A stretch of 64,000 nt of DNA from Jhaorihella thermophila. GTDB taxonomy: Bacteria; Pseudomonadota; Alphaproteobacteria; Rhodobacterales; Rhodobacteraceae. Shown one piece after another: positions 35,981 through 44,900 of this stretch (within the stretch, counting starts at the first letter, position 1; every line of letters starts with the position of its first letter). The notes beneath the pieces were generated by a model. The model was not told the origin of the DNA and made no database searches. It saw only the letters and a list, made by a program, of their open reading frames with translations. The stretch lies in the NCBI RefSeq assembly GCF_900108275.1, contig NZ_FNVD01000001.1, positions 496,001 to 560,000 of the forward strand. The letters are read 5' to 3'. A program made the translations under genes and the position numbers.

Positions 35981-36589
35981 ATGTCCAGAACGAACACACT
36001 GATTGCCGCTCTGAGCGCGGCGATTCTGGCCGCGCCGGCAATGGCACAGGAACAAGGCGCAACCGCCGAGCAAGAGGAACAGCCGGCCGGGCAGATTCTC
36101 GACATGGGCCAGCCCGCCGATGACGGCCCAAAGGTCGGCGATCGCTATTCCAAGGAAAAATTCGGAGATTGGGATCTTGCCTGCATCAAGGTGAACCAAG
36201 GCGAAGATCCCTGCTCGCTGCTGCAGATCCTCAAGGACGACAAGGGCAACCCGATGGCCGAGTTCAGCCTGTTCCGGCTGAAGGAAGGCGGGCAGGCGGT
36301 GGCGGCAGCCACGGTGATCGTGCCGCTGGAAACCCTGTTGCCCGCGCAATTGACCATCTCGATCGATGGCGCGCCGGGCAAGCGGTATCAGTATTCCTTC
36401 TGCAACCCGATCGGCTGCGTCGCGCAGATCGGCCTGACCCAGGCGGATGTGGATGCCATGAAGAACGGCAAGGAGGCAATCATTTCGCTGGTGCCCGCTC
36501 CGGCGCCGACCCAGGTGATAAAGCTCAAGGTCTCGCTCAAGGGCTTCACCGCCGGATACGACAAGGTGGACGTGGTCGAGAACCGATAG
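35981..36589 (+). CDS. Invasion-associated locus B (IalB) family periplasmic protein
   Basis: 202 aa. A Sec signal peptide (NTLIAALSAAILAAPAMA, residues ~4-22) is followed by an acidic linker rich in Gln/Glu (QEQGATAEQEEQPAG), then the IalB domain from about residue 60 with KFGDWDLACIKVNQGEDPC and YSFCNPIGCVAQ. The four Cys suggest two disulfides. Family members are exported proteins of alphaproteobacteria; in non-pathogens they are thought to act in envelope maintenance. The start is the ATG before the signal peptide; the frame is open earlier but lacks a ribosome binding site. Confidence 0.9.
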   Translation: MSRTNTLIAALSAAILAAPAMAQEQGATAEQEEQPAGQILDMGQPADDGPKVGDRYSKEKFGDWDLACIKVNQGEDPCSLLQILKDDKGNPMAEFSLFRLKEGGQAVAAATVIVPLETLLPAQLTISIDGAPGKRYQYSFCNPIGCVAQIGLTQADVDAMKNGKEAIISLVPAPAPTQVIKLKVSLKGFTAGYDKVDVVENR

Positions 36590-36608
36590 ACACCCCCCGT
36601 TGCCGAAC

Positions 36609-36638
36609 AGGCCGCTCCTGCCGCGAGCGGCCTTTTCC
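36609..36638 (+). terminator. Terminator between convergent ialB-type gene and ketoacyl synthase
   Basis: A perfect 9-bp stem (36609-36617 with 36625-36633), 7-nt loop, then TTTTCC counting the final stem T. It lies 19 nt after the IalB stop and just before the end of the convergent ketoacyl synthase gene. Confidence 0.82.
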
Positions 36639-36640
36639 GT

Positions 36641-37849
36641 TCAGACGCGGCGCAGCACCAGAACCGCGTTCAACCCGCCAAAGGCAAAGGCGTTGCTGAC
36701 GACGACGTCCACCTTTGCCTCGCGCGCCGCGTTGGGCACCACGTCCAGCGCGCATTCCGGGTCCGGTTCCTCATAGCCGATGGTGGGCGCGATCACCCCG
36801 TCGCGCAGAGCCATGATGCAGGCCAGCAGCTCCACCGCGCCGGTGCCGCCGATGACATGGCCGTGCATCGACTTGGTGGACGAGATCATCAGCTCGTCCG
36901 CATGGGGGCCGAAGACGTCGGCCACGGCGGCGCATTCGGTCTTGTCATTGGCAGCGGTGCCCGTGCCGTGGGCGTTTATATAGCCCACCTCGGACGGGTT
37001 CACGCGCGCGTCCTGCAGCGCCCCCGCCATCGCCCGCGCCGCCCCCTGCTTGGACGGCATCACGATGTCGGAGGCGTCCGAGGTCATGGCAAAGCCGATC
37101 ACCTCGCACAGGATCTCTGCACCGCGCGCGCGGGCGTGGTCGTAATCCTCGAACACGAAAACGCCGGCGCCTTCGCCCTGAACCATGCCGTTGCGGTTGG
37201 CGCTGAACGGGCGGCAGGCGTCCCGCGACATGACCCGCAGGCCCTCCCACGCCTTGATGCCGCCGAAACACATCATCGATTCCGACCCGCCGGTGATCAT
37301 CACCGGCGCCGCCCCCGACCGCACCATCTGAAAGGCCAGCCCCATCGCGTGATTGGCCGAGGCACAGGCGGTCGAGACGGTGAAAGAGGGCCCCTTTATA
37401 TTGTGCTCGATCGACACATGGCTGGCGGCGGCATTGTTCATCAGCTTGGGCACGACGAAGGGGTGCACCCGGTTCTTGCCCTCCTCATAGACCGCGCGGT
37501 AATTGTCGTCCCAAGTGGAAACCCCGCCGCCCGCGGTGCCCAGAACCACGCCCGACCGCGCCGACAGATCTCCCGAAAACTCCAGCCCCGACTGCTCGAT
37601 CGCTTCCCGGGCGGCGATCAGGGTGAACTGAGTGAACCGGTCATAGAGCGCCATCTGCTGGCGGTTGAACCGGCCCTCGGCCTCGAACCCGCGCACCTGC
37701 CCGCCGATGCGGATCGACAGCCGCTCCACGTCGCGGAACTCCAGCGGGCCGATGCCGCAGCGGCCCTCGCGCATGGCCTCGAAGGTATCAGGCACCGAAT
37801 GACCAAGGGCGTTGATCGTGCCGGCCCCTGTTATGACGACGCGTTTCAT
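36641..37849 (-). CDS. Beta-ketoacyl-[ACP] synthase family protein (KAS I/II-like)
   Basis: 402 aa thiolase-fold condensing enzyme. The active-site Cys is in VSTACASANHAMG near residue 160. The two His of the KAS I/II triad appear in NAHGTGTAANDKTE near 295 and SMHGHVIGGTGAVE near 335. It should extend acyl-ACP with malonyl-ACP. It is the last gene of a three-gene unit (lpxD-like, ACP, KAS), which points to acyl chains for lipid A or another special lipid and not to bulk fatty acid synthesis. Confidence 0.9.
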   Translation of the reverse strand: MKRVVITGAGTINALGHSVPDTFEAMREGRCGIGPLEFRDVERLSIRIGGQVRGFEAEGRFNRQQMALYDRFTQFTLIAAREAIEQSGLEFSGDLSARSGVVLGTAGGGVSTWDDNYRAVYEEGKNRVHPFVVPKLMNNAAASHVSIEHNIKGPSFTVSTACASANHAMGLAFQMVRSGAAPVMITGGSESMMCFGGIKAWEGLRVMSRDACRPFSANRNGMVQGEGAGVFVFEDYDHARARGAEILCEVIGFAMTSDASDIVMPSKQGAARAMAGALQDARVNPSEVGYINAHGTGTAANDKTECAAVADVFGPHADELMISSTKSMHGHVIGGTGAVELLACIMALRDGVIAPTIGYEEPDPECALDVVPNAAREAKVDVVVSNAFAFGGLNAVLVLRRV

Positions 37850-37874
37850 CGAGGTCGCTTTCGGCCCGTTGCCG

Positions 37875-38132
37875 TCATGCCTTTTCGGTCACGAGCTTTT
37901 CGATCCCCGCCACGATCGCCGCGACGTTGGAGATGTCGAAATCGCTCGCTTGCGGTTCGTTGGCGTTGAAGGGGATCGAGATGTCGAATTCTTCCTCGAT
38001 GGCGAAAATGCTTTCGACCAGCCCGAGGCTGTCGATGCCCAGATCCTCGAGCGTGCTGTCCATGGTCACGTCAGAGGGGTCGAGCATGGCCTGCTCGGCA
38101 ATGATGGCGATGACCCTGTCGCGGATGCTCAT
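37875..38132 (-). CDS. Acyl carrier protein, specialised
   Basis: 85 aa four-helix carrier protein. The phosphopantetheine attachment Ser is in LGIDSLGLVESIFAIE near residue 35. The stretch after helix II (EFDISIPFNANEPQASDFDI) is longer than in housekeeping AcpP, resembling special-purpose ACPs. It lies 33 bp downstream of the lpxD-like gene and 25 bp upstream of the KAS gene, so it is probably the dedicated donor and acceptor for both. Confidence 0.93.
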   Translation of the reverse strand: MSIRDRVIAIIAEQAMLDPSDVTMDSTLEDLGIDSLGLVESIFAIEEEFDISIPFNANEPQASDFDISNVAAIVAGIEKLVTEKA

Positions 38133-38165
38133 GGCGTCCCTCCGATCTGTCGCGTTGGCGGTGGT

Positions 38166-39251
38166 TTACTCGCTGCCGCCGGATTTGAAAACCGCCTTTT
38201 TCAGCGCGTCCAGGTCGCGCATCAGGCGCGGCAGGCGGCGCTGTGCCTTGTAGATCTCGGTGTGCTGGTCCATGCGCACGGCCGGATAGCCCATCATCAC
38301 CCGCCCCGCCGGGACATTGGACAGGATCTTGGTGCCCCCCGCTGCGACCACCCCGTCGCCGATGAAGATGTTGTCGGCAACGCCGCACTGCCCGCCCAGC
38401 ACCACATGGTTGCCGATGTCCACCGACCCGGAAATGCCCGTCTGCCCGGCGAACAGGCAGTCGCGCCCGATGCGGACGTTGTGGCCCACATGGACCAGGT
38501 TGTCGAACTTGCAGCCGTCGCCGATCTGAGTGGCGCGGATCGTGCCGTTGTCGATGCAGCTATTGGCGCCCACTTCCACGTCGTCGCCGATCTCCACCCC
38601 GCCCAGCGAATGGATCCGCACCCAGGCCTGCGGTCGCGCGTCGCCGGTGTCGCCCATCGTCTTGCGCGCGTTCTCCACCGCCGAAACCTCGGGCGTGACA
38701 AAGGAAAACCCGTCCGATCCGATGCGCGCGCCTGGCTGGGCGATGAAACGGTCGCCGATGCGGACGCGGGCGCCGATGCTGACCATTTCGCGCAGAAAGC
38801 CATCGCGGCCCAGCACCGCGTTCACGCCGACAAAGCAATGCGGGCCGATCACCGACCCCGCGCCGATGCGGGCGCCCGCAGAAACAACCGCAAGCGGCCC
38901 GACCGAGACGCCTTCGCCCAGTTCCGCCGTCGGGTCGATCACGGCCGACGGATGGATGCCCGGCGCAAACCCCTGCCCGGGGTCCATCATCGCGGTGAGT
39001 CCGGCCATGGCCCGTCGCGGACGCGGCGCAAAGATCGCCGCCCGCAGCCCCATCGCCTGCCAGTCGGCGCCGTCCCAAAGCATCGCGGCGCGAGCCTGGC
39101 CCAGATCCTCGGCATATTTCGGCGACATCGCCAGCGCCAGATCATCCGGCCCGGCCATCGCAGGCTCGGCCGCGCGCAGGATGGTCAGCGACGTGTCTCC
39201 GGCCGCCTCGGCCCCGAGCGCATCGGCAATCTGCTGGACGGTATAAGACAT
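38166..39251 (-). CDS. lpxD: UDP-3-O-acylglucosamine N-acyltransferase (LpxD)
   Basis: 361 aa. The N-terminal uridine-binding domain (residues ~1-100) is followed by a left-handed beta-helix of hexapeptide repeats (~100-310, for example VGHNVRIGRDCLFAGQ) and a C-terminal helical tail rich in Arg and Lys. The catalytic His lies in VHVGHN near residue 240. It adds the 3-hydroxyacyl chain to the glucosamine nitrogen in lipid A synthesis. It is not in the usual bamA-fabZ-lpxA setting but heads an ACP-KAS unit. Its Shine-Dalgarno lies inside a hairpin. Confidence 0.92.
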   Translation of the reverse strand: MSYTVQQIADALGAEAAGDTSLTILRAAEPAMAGPDDLALAMSPKYAEDLGQARAAMLWDGADWQAMGLRAAIFAPRPRRAMAGLTAMMDPGQGFAPGIHPSAVIDPTAELGEGVSVGPLAVVSAGARIGAGSVIGPHCFVGVNAVLGRDGFLREMVSIGARVRIGDRFIAQPGARIGSDGFSFVTPEVSAVENARKTMGDTGDARPQAWVRIHSLGGVEIGDDVEVGANSCIDNGTIRATQIGDGCKFDNLVHVGHNVRIGRDCLFAGQTGISGSVDIGNHVVLGGQCGVADNIFIGDGVVAAGGTKILSNVPAGRVMMGYPAVRMDQHTEIYKAQRRLPRLMRDLDALKKAVFKSGGSE

Positions 39252-39257
39252 GGCGGG

Positions 39258-39297
39258 TGCCCCTGAATCCTCGATCCGAACGGATCCTTCGGGGGCA
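39258..39297 (-). promoter_or_regulatory. Hairpin covering the lpxD Shine-Dalgarno
   Basis: In the minus-strand RNA a 10-nt arm (39297 to 39288) pairs with 39267 to 39258 at 9 of 10 positions, and an inner 5-bp stem (82-86 with 73-77 of 392xx) caps it. The distal arm contains AGGGG (39264-39260), the only ribosome binding site for the lpxD ATG at 39251. There is no T-run, so translational control is more likely than termination. Confidence 0.55.
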
Positions 39298-39301
39298 GTG
39301 A

Positions 39302-40936
39302 TTACCCCTGAACCCCCGGCAGGGCCACCCCCTGTTGCTGCAACGCTTTCCAGATCTTTGCGTCACGGCCATAGACGTCGCGGCGGAACTCCAACCCTCC
39401 CTTGGGCTTGGTAAAGGCCGTGCGATAGATGATGTGCACCGGCAGGTGCCGGTCCAGATCCACCTGGGTTTCCCGGCCGGTCTTCAGGGTTGACTGGAAA
39501 AAGCCCACCGGATCGTCGACGCGTCCGACCTCTTCCGCCAGCAACGCATAGGCAAAGTCGAACGGATCCGCCAGCCGGATGCAGCCATGGCTGTAGGCGC
39601 GCACCTCGCGCTTGAACAGGTGCTTTTCGGGGGTATCGTGCATATAGACATTGTGCTTGTTGGGAAACATGAACTTGACCCGCCCCAATGCATTGCGCGC
39701 CCCCGGTGGCTGGCGCATGTCGAAGGGGAAGTTGCGGGCCGTGAACTGTGTAAAATCCATGCTGCCCCGGTCAACCTGCTGCCCGCGCACGTCCGTGATG
39801 ATGAGATGCCCCGCCGCATTGGGGTTCTGCTGCAGTTTCGGCAGGTATTCCTTGACCATGATCGACCGCGGCACATACCAGCTGGGGTTGATGATCATGT
39901 GCTCCATTTCGTCCGAGAACTCGGGGCTGCGCCGGTCGTGCACGTTCTTGCCGATCACGGTGCGGGTGCGGAACGTCTCGCGCCCGTCATCGATGATCCG
40001 GGCGGTGAAATCGGGCTGGTTCACCAGAACGTATTTCCGCCCCCGATCCCCCAGCCAGCGTTCCCGTTCCAGCGCGACCAAAACCGATTTCATGCGTTCG
40101 GTGGCGGACACGTTGATTTCGGCGATGGTGCCCTTGCCGGCCACGCCGTCGGGTTTCAGTCCGTGATCGTGTTGAAACGCCCGCACCGCGCGTTCCAGTG
40201 CCTTGTCGTAGCGCGCCGAAAGGCCCCTGCGCAGGTATCCCATCCGCACCAGCCGATCGCGCAGGGCGATCACCGCCGGCCCGGTGTCGCCGGGTTCCAT
40301 CTTGCGCATGGGCACCGTCGCGCCCCAGCCGCCCGCCTGGATGATCCGCAAAAGGTTCAGCCGTTCCTTCAGCAGCCGCCGATATTCCAGCGATTGCGGC
40401 GCAAGGCCGGCCAGCACGTCCTTAGGATCCCCGGTCGAGATGTCCCTGAGCAGCGCCAGACCGTCCGGCCGCGCGGGCTGGCGGTCGATGTAATCGTCGA
40501 TGCTGGAGGGGTCGAGGATGCCCGAATGGACGTCGCTGGCGTATTGCAGAAAGGCGCGGCTCATGGCGACCTCGGCCAGTCCCAGATCGCGCGTGGTGCG
40601 AACCGACGCCAGTTGCGCGCGCAGGGCCTCGGGGTCGTAGCGGCTGGCGGGCAGCCCGTGCAGTCCGGCCCCCCGCAGCGCCCGCAGAAGCGCCGCCCGC
40701 CGCCCCCGCGCGGCCGCGTCATCGCCCACCCAGATCGGCCGATAGGCCCGATCCCTGTAGAAGGCGCCGATCACTTCATCAAAGGCCGCCCCCGCGTAGG
40801 CCGCCTCGGCGATGGCCTGGTCAAAGGCCGTCACCTCTGTTCGCGGCTGATCGGCCTGCGCGATCGACCACAGCCCGGTCGCGATGGTCAGGCCCAGGGC
40901 GAGACGACGAAAACGAGCCGGAAAAGCAGACGGCAT
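39302..40936 (-). CDS. L,D-transpeptidase with peptidoglycan-binding domain (WcfB/YcbB-like)
   Basis: 544 aa, YcbB (LdtD)-like. It has a signal peptide (residues ~1-28, RRLALGLTIATGLWSIAQA), an N-terminal scaffold domain, a PGBD-1 peptidoglycan-binding domain near residues 215-290 (LRDRLVRMGYLRRG and AFQHDHGLKPDGVAGKGT) and a C-terminal YkuD catalytic domain. The nucleophile Cys is in SHGCIRLADP with the upstream HDTPEK. It makes 3-3 cross-links in periplasmic peptidoglycan. It is divergent from a DUF882 Tat protein, a common pairing in alphaproteobacteria. Confidence 0.92.
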   Translation of the reverse strand: MPSAFPARFRRLALGLTIATGLWSIAQADQPRTEVTAFDQAIAEAAYAGAAFDEVIGAFYRDRAYRPIWVGDDAAARGRRAALLRALRGAGLHGLPASRYDPEALRAQLASVRTTRDLGLAEVAMSRAFLQYASDVHSGILDPSSIDDYIDRQPARPDGLALLRDISTGDPKDVLAGLAPQSLEYRRLLKERLNLLRIIQAGGWGATVPMRKMEPGDTGPAVIALRDRLVRMGYLRRGLSARYDKALERAVRAFQHDHGLKPDGVAGKGTIAEINVSATERMKSVLVALERERWLGDRGRKYVLVNQPDFTARIIDDGRETFRTRTVIGKNVHDRRSPEFSDEMEHMIINPSWYVPRSIMVKEYLPKLQQNPNAAGHLIITDVRGQQVDRGSMDFTQFTARNFPFDMRQPPGARNALGRVKFMFPNKHNVYMHDTPEKHLFKREVRAYSHGCIRLADPFDFAYALLAEEVGRVDDPVGFFQSTLKTGRETQVDLDRHLPVHIIYRTAFTKPKGGLEFRRDVYGRDAKIWKALQQQGVALPGVQG

Positions 40937-41058
40937 GGTCAAATCCTTGGATGGGATAGAAAAAAATACGAGGCAGCAGCATTTGTCACCCATTGTTCGG
41001 AAGCCTCGCCGGCATGTCCACTCACAATTTCCTCAACGTCGCGCCCATTTTCGGGGGC

Positions 41059-41076
41059 TGATGCAACGCTGCATCA
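41059..41076. promoter_or_regulatory. Perfect 18-bp palindrome in the ldt/DUF882 divergent spacer
   Basis: TGATGCA (41059-41065) and TGCATCA (41070-41076) with a 4-nt centre, the strongest symmetry in the 359-bp spacer 40937-41295. A second small stem (41241-41246 with 41253-41258) lies near the DUF882 gene. I see no gene in this spacer. The palindrome could be a dimeric regulator site acting on both genes. Confidence 0.5.
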
Positions 41077-41295
41077 CCCATGACCGGCCAGAATTTCGCG
41101 CGGATTTCGGCGCATCCCCGTCAAGTTGCGCGAAAAATTGCCGAAATTGGACCAGATAGCATTCCCGAAACAATCCGGGCTTGGCCGCCGAATCGTCCTG
41201 TGCAATAGATACCTTCGACCTGGGGATGGTTGAAACAGATGCCCCGCCTCGACGGGGCAGGCAGAACGAGCGTTAAGGATACGACGCAGAGGGAC

Positions 41296-41865
41296 ATGGT
41301 GGAATCCAAACACTTCGGCATGAGTCGGCGTGCCCTGTTGGGCGCGTTCGCAGCAACCGCAATCAGTGCCGCTCCGACCTTCTCAAAGGCCGCCGGGTTC
41401 CTTCGAGGCGCTGGCGACATTCGCCGCCTGCGGATGTATTCGGGCCGCACCGGCGAACATCTCGACATGATCTACTGGATCGACGGGGAATACATCCAGG
41501 ACGCGCTTGAGGAGATCAATTATTTCATGCGCGACGTGCGCGCGAACAAGGCCACGCGGATGGACACCCGCACGCTGGATATCATCGCCGCGGTCCACAA
41601 CCTTCTGGACGTGAACGAACCCTATCTTCTGCTGTCCGGCTATCGCACCCCGCAGACAAACGCGATGCTGCGCCGCCGGTCGCGCCGGGTCGCCAAGAAT
41701 TCCCTGCATGTGAAGGGACAGGCCAACGATGTGCGGCTCGCGACGCGGTCGGTCAACCAGATCGCCCGGGCGGCGATTTCCTGCCGCGCGGGCGGCGTGG
41801 GGCGCTATTCGCGGTCGAACTTCGTGCACATGGATTGCGGACAGGTCCGCACCTGGGGCGCCTGA
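41296..41865 (+). CDS. DUF882 (YcbK-like, peptidase M15-fold) protein with Tat signal
   Basis: 189 aa. A twin-arginine signal is visible (SRRALLGAFAATAISAAP, residues ~10-28), so it is exported folded. The core has the M15/DUF882 metal-site residues: SGYRTPQTNAML near residue 117, HVKGQANDV near 140 and FVHMDCGQVRTW at the end. Family members cut or modify peptidoglycan peptides. I start it at ATG 41296 (AGAGGGAC before it); an ATG at 41239 is possible. It is divergent from the L,D-transpeptidase, consistent with a shared cell-wall role. Confidence 0.9.
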   Translation: MVESKHFGMSRRALLGAFAATAISAAPTFSKAAGFLRGAGDIRRLRMYSGRTGEHLDMIYWIDGEYIQDALEEINYFMRDVRANKATRMDTRTLDIIAAVHNLLDVNEPYLLLSGYRTPQTNAMLRRRSRRVAKNSLHVKGQANDVRLATRSVNQIARAAISCRAGGVGRYSRSNFVHMDCGQVRTWGA

Positions 41866-41906
41866 CGCTTCCGGATACTCTCTCTTTCTCTCTCTCGACC
41901 CTCCAG

Positions 41907-41940
41907 AAAAAGACCCCGGCCGTTCGGCCGGGGTCTTTTT
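41907..41940. terminator. Bidirectional rho-independent terminator
   Basis: A perfect 15-bp stem with A-run and T-run arms (41907-41921 with 41926-41940, loop GTTC), between the convergent DUF882 and indolepyruvate oxidoreductase genes, so it can stop transcripts from both sides. It is preceded by a pure C/T tract at 41879-41896. Confidence 0.92.
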
Positions 41941-41980
41941 CTTGTCGCGCTTTGTTTCCGCAGGGGATACGGCGGCGACC

Positions 41981-44900
41981 CTATTCGGCCGCCTTGTCGA
42001 CCCCCTCGCCGCCCGTTTCCAGAACCATGAGCAGCTCCTCGCGCCGTTTCGCCGCCTTTTCGGCATTTTCCTTCTTCACCGGGCCGAAGCCGCGGATCGA
42101 CAGCGGCAGTTCGGCCAGCGCAACGGCTGCATCCATGGTTTCCGGCTTGACCAGGTCCAGCATCCGGCGGACATCCCTTTCGTATTGCCGGATCAGACCG
42201 CGCTCCATCCGACGCTCCGCCGAATAGCCGAAGATGTCCAGCGGCGTGCCGCGCAGCCGCTTCATCCGCGCCAGCAGGCGGAACAGACGCAGCGACCATT
42301 CGCCGAATTCGCGTTTCTTCGGCCGGCCTTCGGGATCCTTGCCCGACAGGATCGGCGGGGCGAGGTGGAAGGTCATGCGGAAATCGCCGTCGAACTCGGC
42401 CCGTGCCTTGTCGCGGCTGTCCAGCAAAAGCCGCGCGACCTCGTATTCGTCCTTGTAGGCCAGAACCTTGTGATAGCCCTTGGCCACGGCCTCGCGCAGG
42501 CGTTCGTCCTCGATCCCATCCACCAGCTTGCGATAGCGTTTCGCCAGCCGCTTGCCCTGATAGGCGGTCAGATGCTCGGTACGGAAGGCGATCTTCTCTT
42601 CCAGGGATTTCGGCAGTTCGATCACCTTGGGCCTGAGGATCGCGGCGGCCTCCTGCGGGTGCAATACCGCCCAGCGGCCGATCTCGAAGGCGCGCTTGTT
42701 GGCTTCGACCGCCGCGCCGTTCAGCTCGATCGCCTGCATGATCGCGTCATGGCTCAGCGGCACCAGACCGCGCTGCCAGGCCGCGCCGAACACCATCATG
42801 TTGGAAAAGATCGAATCCCCCAGCGTCGCCCGGGCCAGTTCCGAGGCGTCGAACAGGTCCAGCCGGTCCTTGAGCCGCGCCTGAAGCGCCAGTTCCAGCC
42901 GGTCCACCGGCAGGTGGAATTCGGTGTCGCGGGTGAAGTCGCCGGTGATGATCTCGTGGCTGTTGACCACCGCGCCCGTCTTGCCGGTGCGCATCAGCCC
43001 GATGGTCGAGGCCCCGGCGCTGACCACCAAGTCGCCGCCGATCACCGCGTCGGCCTCGCCCGTGGCGACGCGGATCGCGTTGATGTCGGCGGGGTCGTTG
43101 GCAAGGCGGCAGTGGATGTGCACCGCCCCGCCCTTTTGCGCGAGCCCGGCCATCTCCATCATGCCCGCGCCCTTGCCGTCGATCTGAGCCGCTTGCGCCA
43201 TCACCGCGCCGATGGTCACGACGCCAGTGCCGCCGACGCCGGTGATGACCACGTTCCAGGTGCCCTCGATCTGCGGCAGACGGGGCTGCGGCAGGTGCGG
43301 CAGGTCCAGATCGACCGTCACCTCCTTGCGCAGTTTCGCCCCTTCGAGCGTCACGAAGGACGGGCAGAAGCCCTTGAGGCAGGAATAGTCCTTGTTGCAG
43401 GACGACTGGTCGATCGCCCGCTTGCGGCCGAGTTCGGTTTCCACCGGCACGATCGACACGCAGTTCGACTGCACCCCGCAATCGCCGCAGCCCTCGCAGA
43501 CATCCGGGTTGATGAACACACGCCTGTCCGGGTCCGGGAAGGTGCCGCGCTTGCGCCGGCGGCGTTTCTCGGCGGCGCAGGTCTGGACATAGATGATGGC
43601 CGACACGCCCTCGTATTTTTCAAAGGCGCGCTCCACGTTCAGCAGGTTGTCGCGGGTGTGAAACTCGACATCCCCTGGATAGAGCTTGGGATCCTGCGGC
43701 TCCTTTTCGTCATGGACCACCGCGACATGCCGCACGCCCATCGCCCGCAGTTCGGCGGCGATGCGCTGCGGGGTCAGCCCGCCCTCGTTCGGCTGGCCGC
43801 CGGTCATGGCCACCGCATCGTTGTAGAGGATCTTGTAGGTGATGTTGGTGCCGGCGGCCAACGCGGCCCGGATCGCCTGCACGCCGGAATGGTTGTAGGT
43901 GCCGTCGCCGAGGTTCTGGAACACATGGCGGCGTTTCGAAAACGGCGCCTCGCCGATCCAGTTCGCGCCCTCGCCGCCCATATGGGTGAAACCCAGCGTG
44001 TTGCGGTCCATCCACTGCACCATGAAGTGACAGCCGATCCCGGCATAGGCGCGCGCGCCTTCGGGCAACTTGGTGCCCGTATTGTGCGGACAGCCCGAGC
44101 AGAAATAGGGCAGCCGGGTCGCGATGTTTTCCGCATTGTCGTTGCGGCGCACCTCTTCCAGCGCGGCGAGGCCTGCGCGGATGCCGTCGGTGTCGCGACC
44201 CTCCTCGATCAGGATCTCGCCCAGCTTCTCGGCAATCATAACCGGATCCAGCGCCCAGCGGGTCGGGAACAGCTCTTCGCGGTGCATGGACCCGGCCCCG
44301 CCCTTGTACCAGCCATATACCCGCCGGCCGCGGCGGTCGTCAAAGATCGCCTCCTTGACCTGCACCTCGATCAGCTTGCGCTTTTCCTCGACGATCACGA
44401 TCAGGTCGAGCCCCTCGGCCCAGTCGTGGAACCCCTTCATGTCCAAGGGCCAGGTCTGGCCCACCTTGTAGGTGGTGATCCCCAGACGTTCGGCCTCGGC
44501 CGCGTCGATATGCAGAAGCTCCAGCGCGTGTTGCAGATCCAGCCAGTTCTTGCCGGCGGCCACCAGCCCGATCTTTGCCCCCGGCTTGCCCCAGACGCGG
44601 CGGTCGATGCGGTTGGCGTGGGAAAACGCCTCGGCCGCGAACCGTTTGTAATCGATGATCCGCGCCTCTTGCGCAATGCGGTCGTCGATCAGGCGGATGT
44701 TCAGCCCGCCTTCGGGCATGTCGAATTCGGGTCGGACCAGCTGCATCCGGTCGGGCCGGCCATCGACGACCGAGGTCACCTCGATCGTGTCCTTCATGGT
44801 CTTGAGCCCGACCCAGAGCCCGGAAAACCGGCTGAGCGCGAAACCGTAGATGCCGTAGTCCAGGATCTCCTGCACGCCGGCGGGGTTCACGATCGGCACA

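Noticed and set aside
41879-41896. C/T microsatellite as a phase-variable tract
   Set aside because: It lies between a stop codon and a terminator, not in a coding or promoter position, so length change would have no evident effect.
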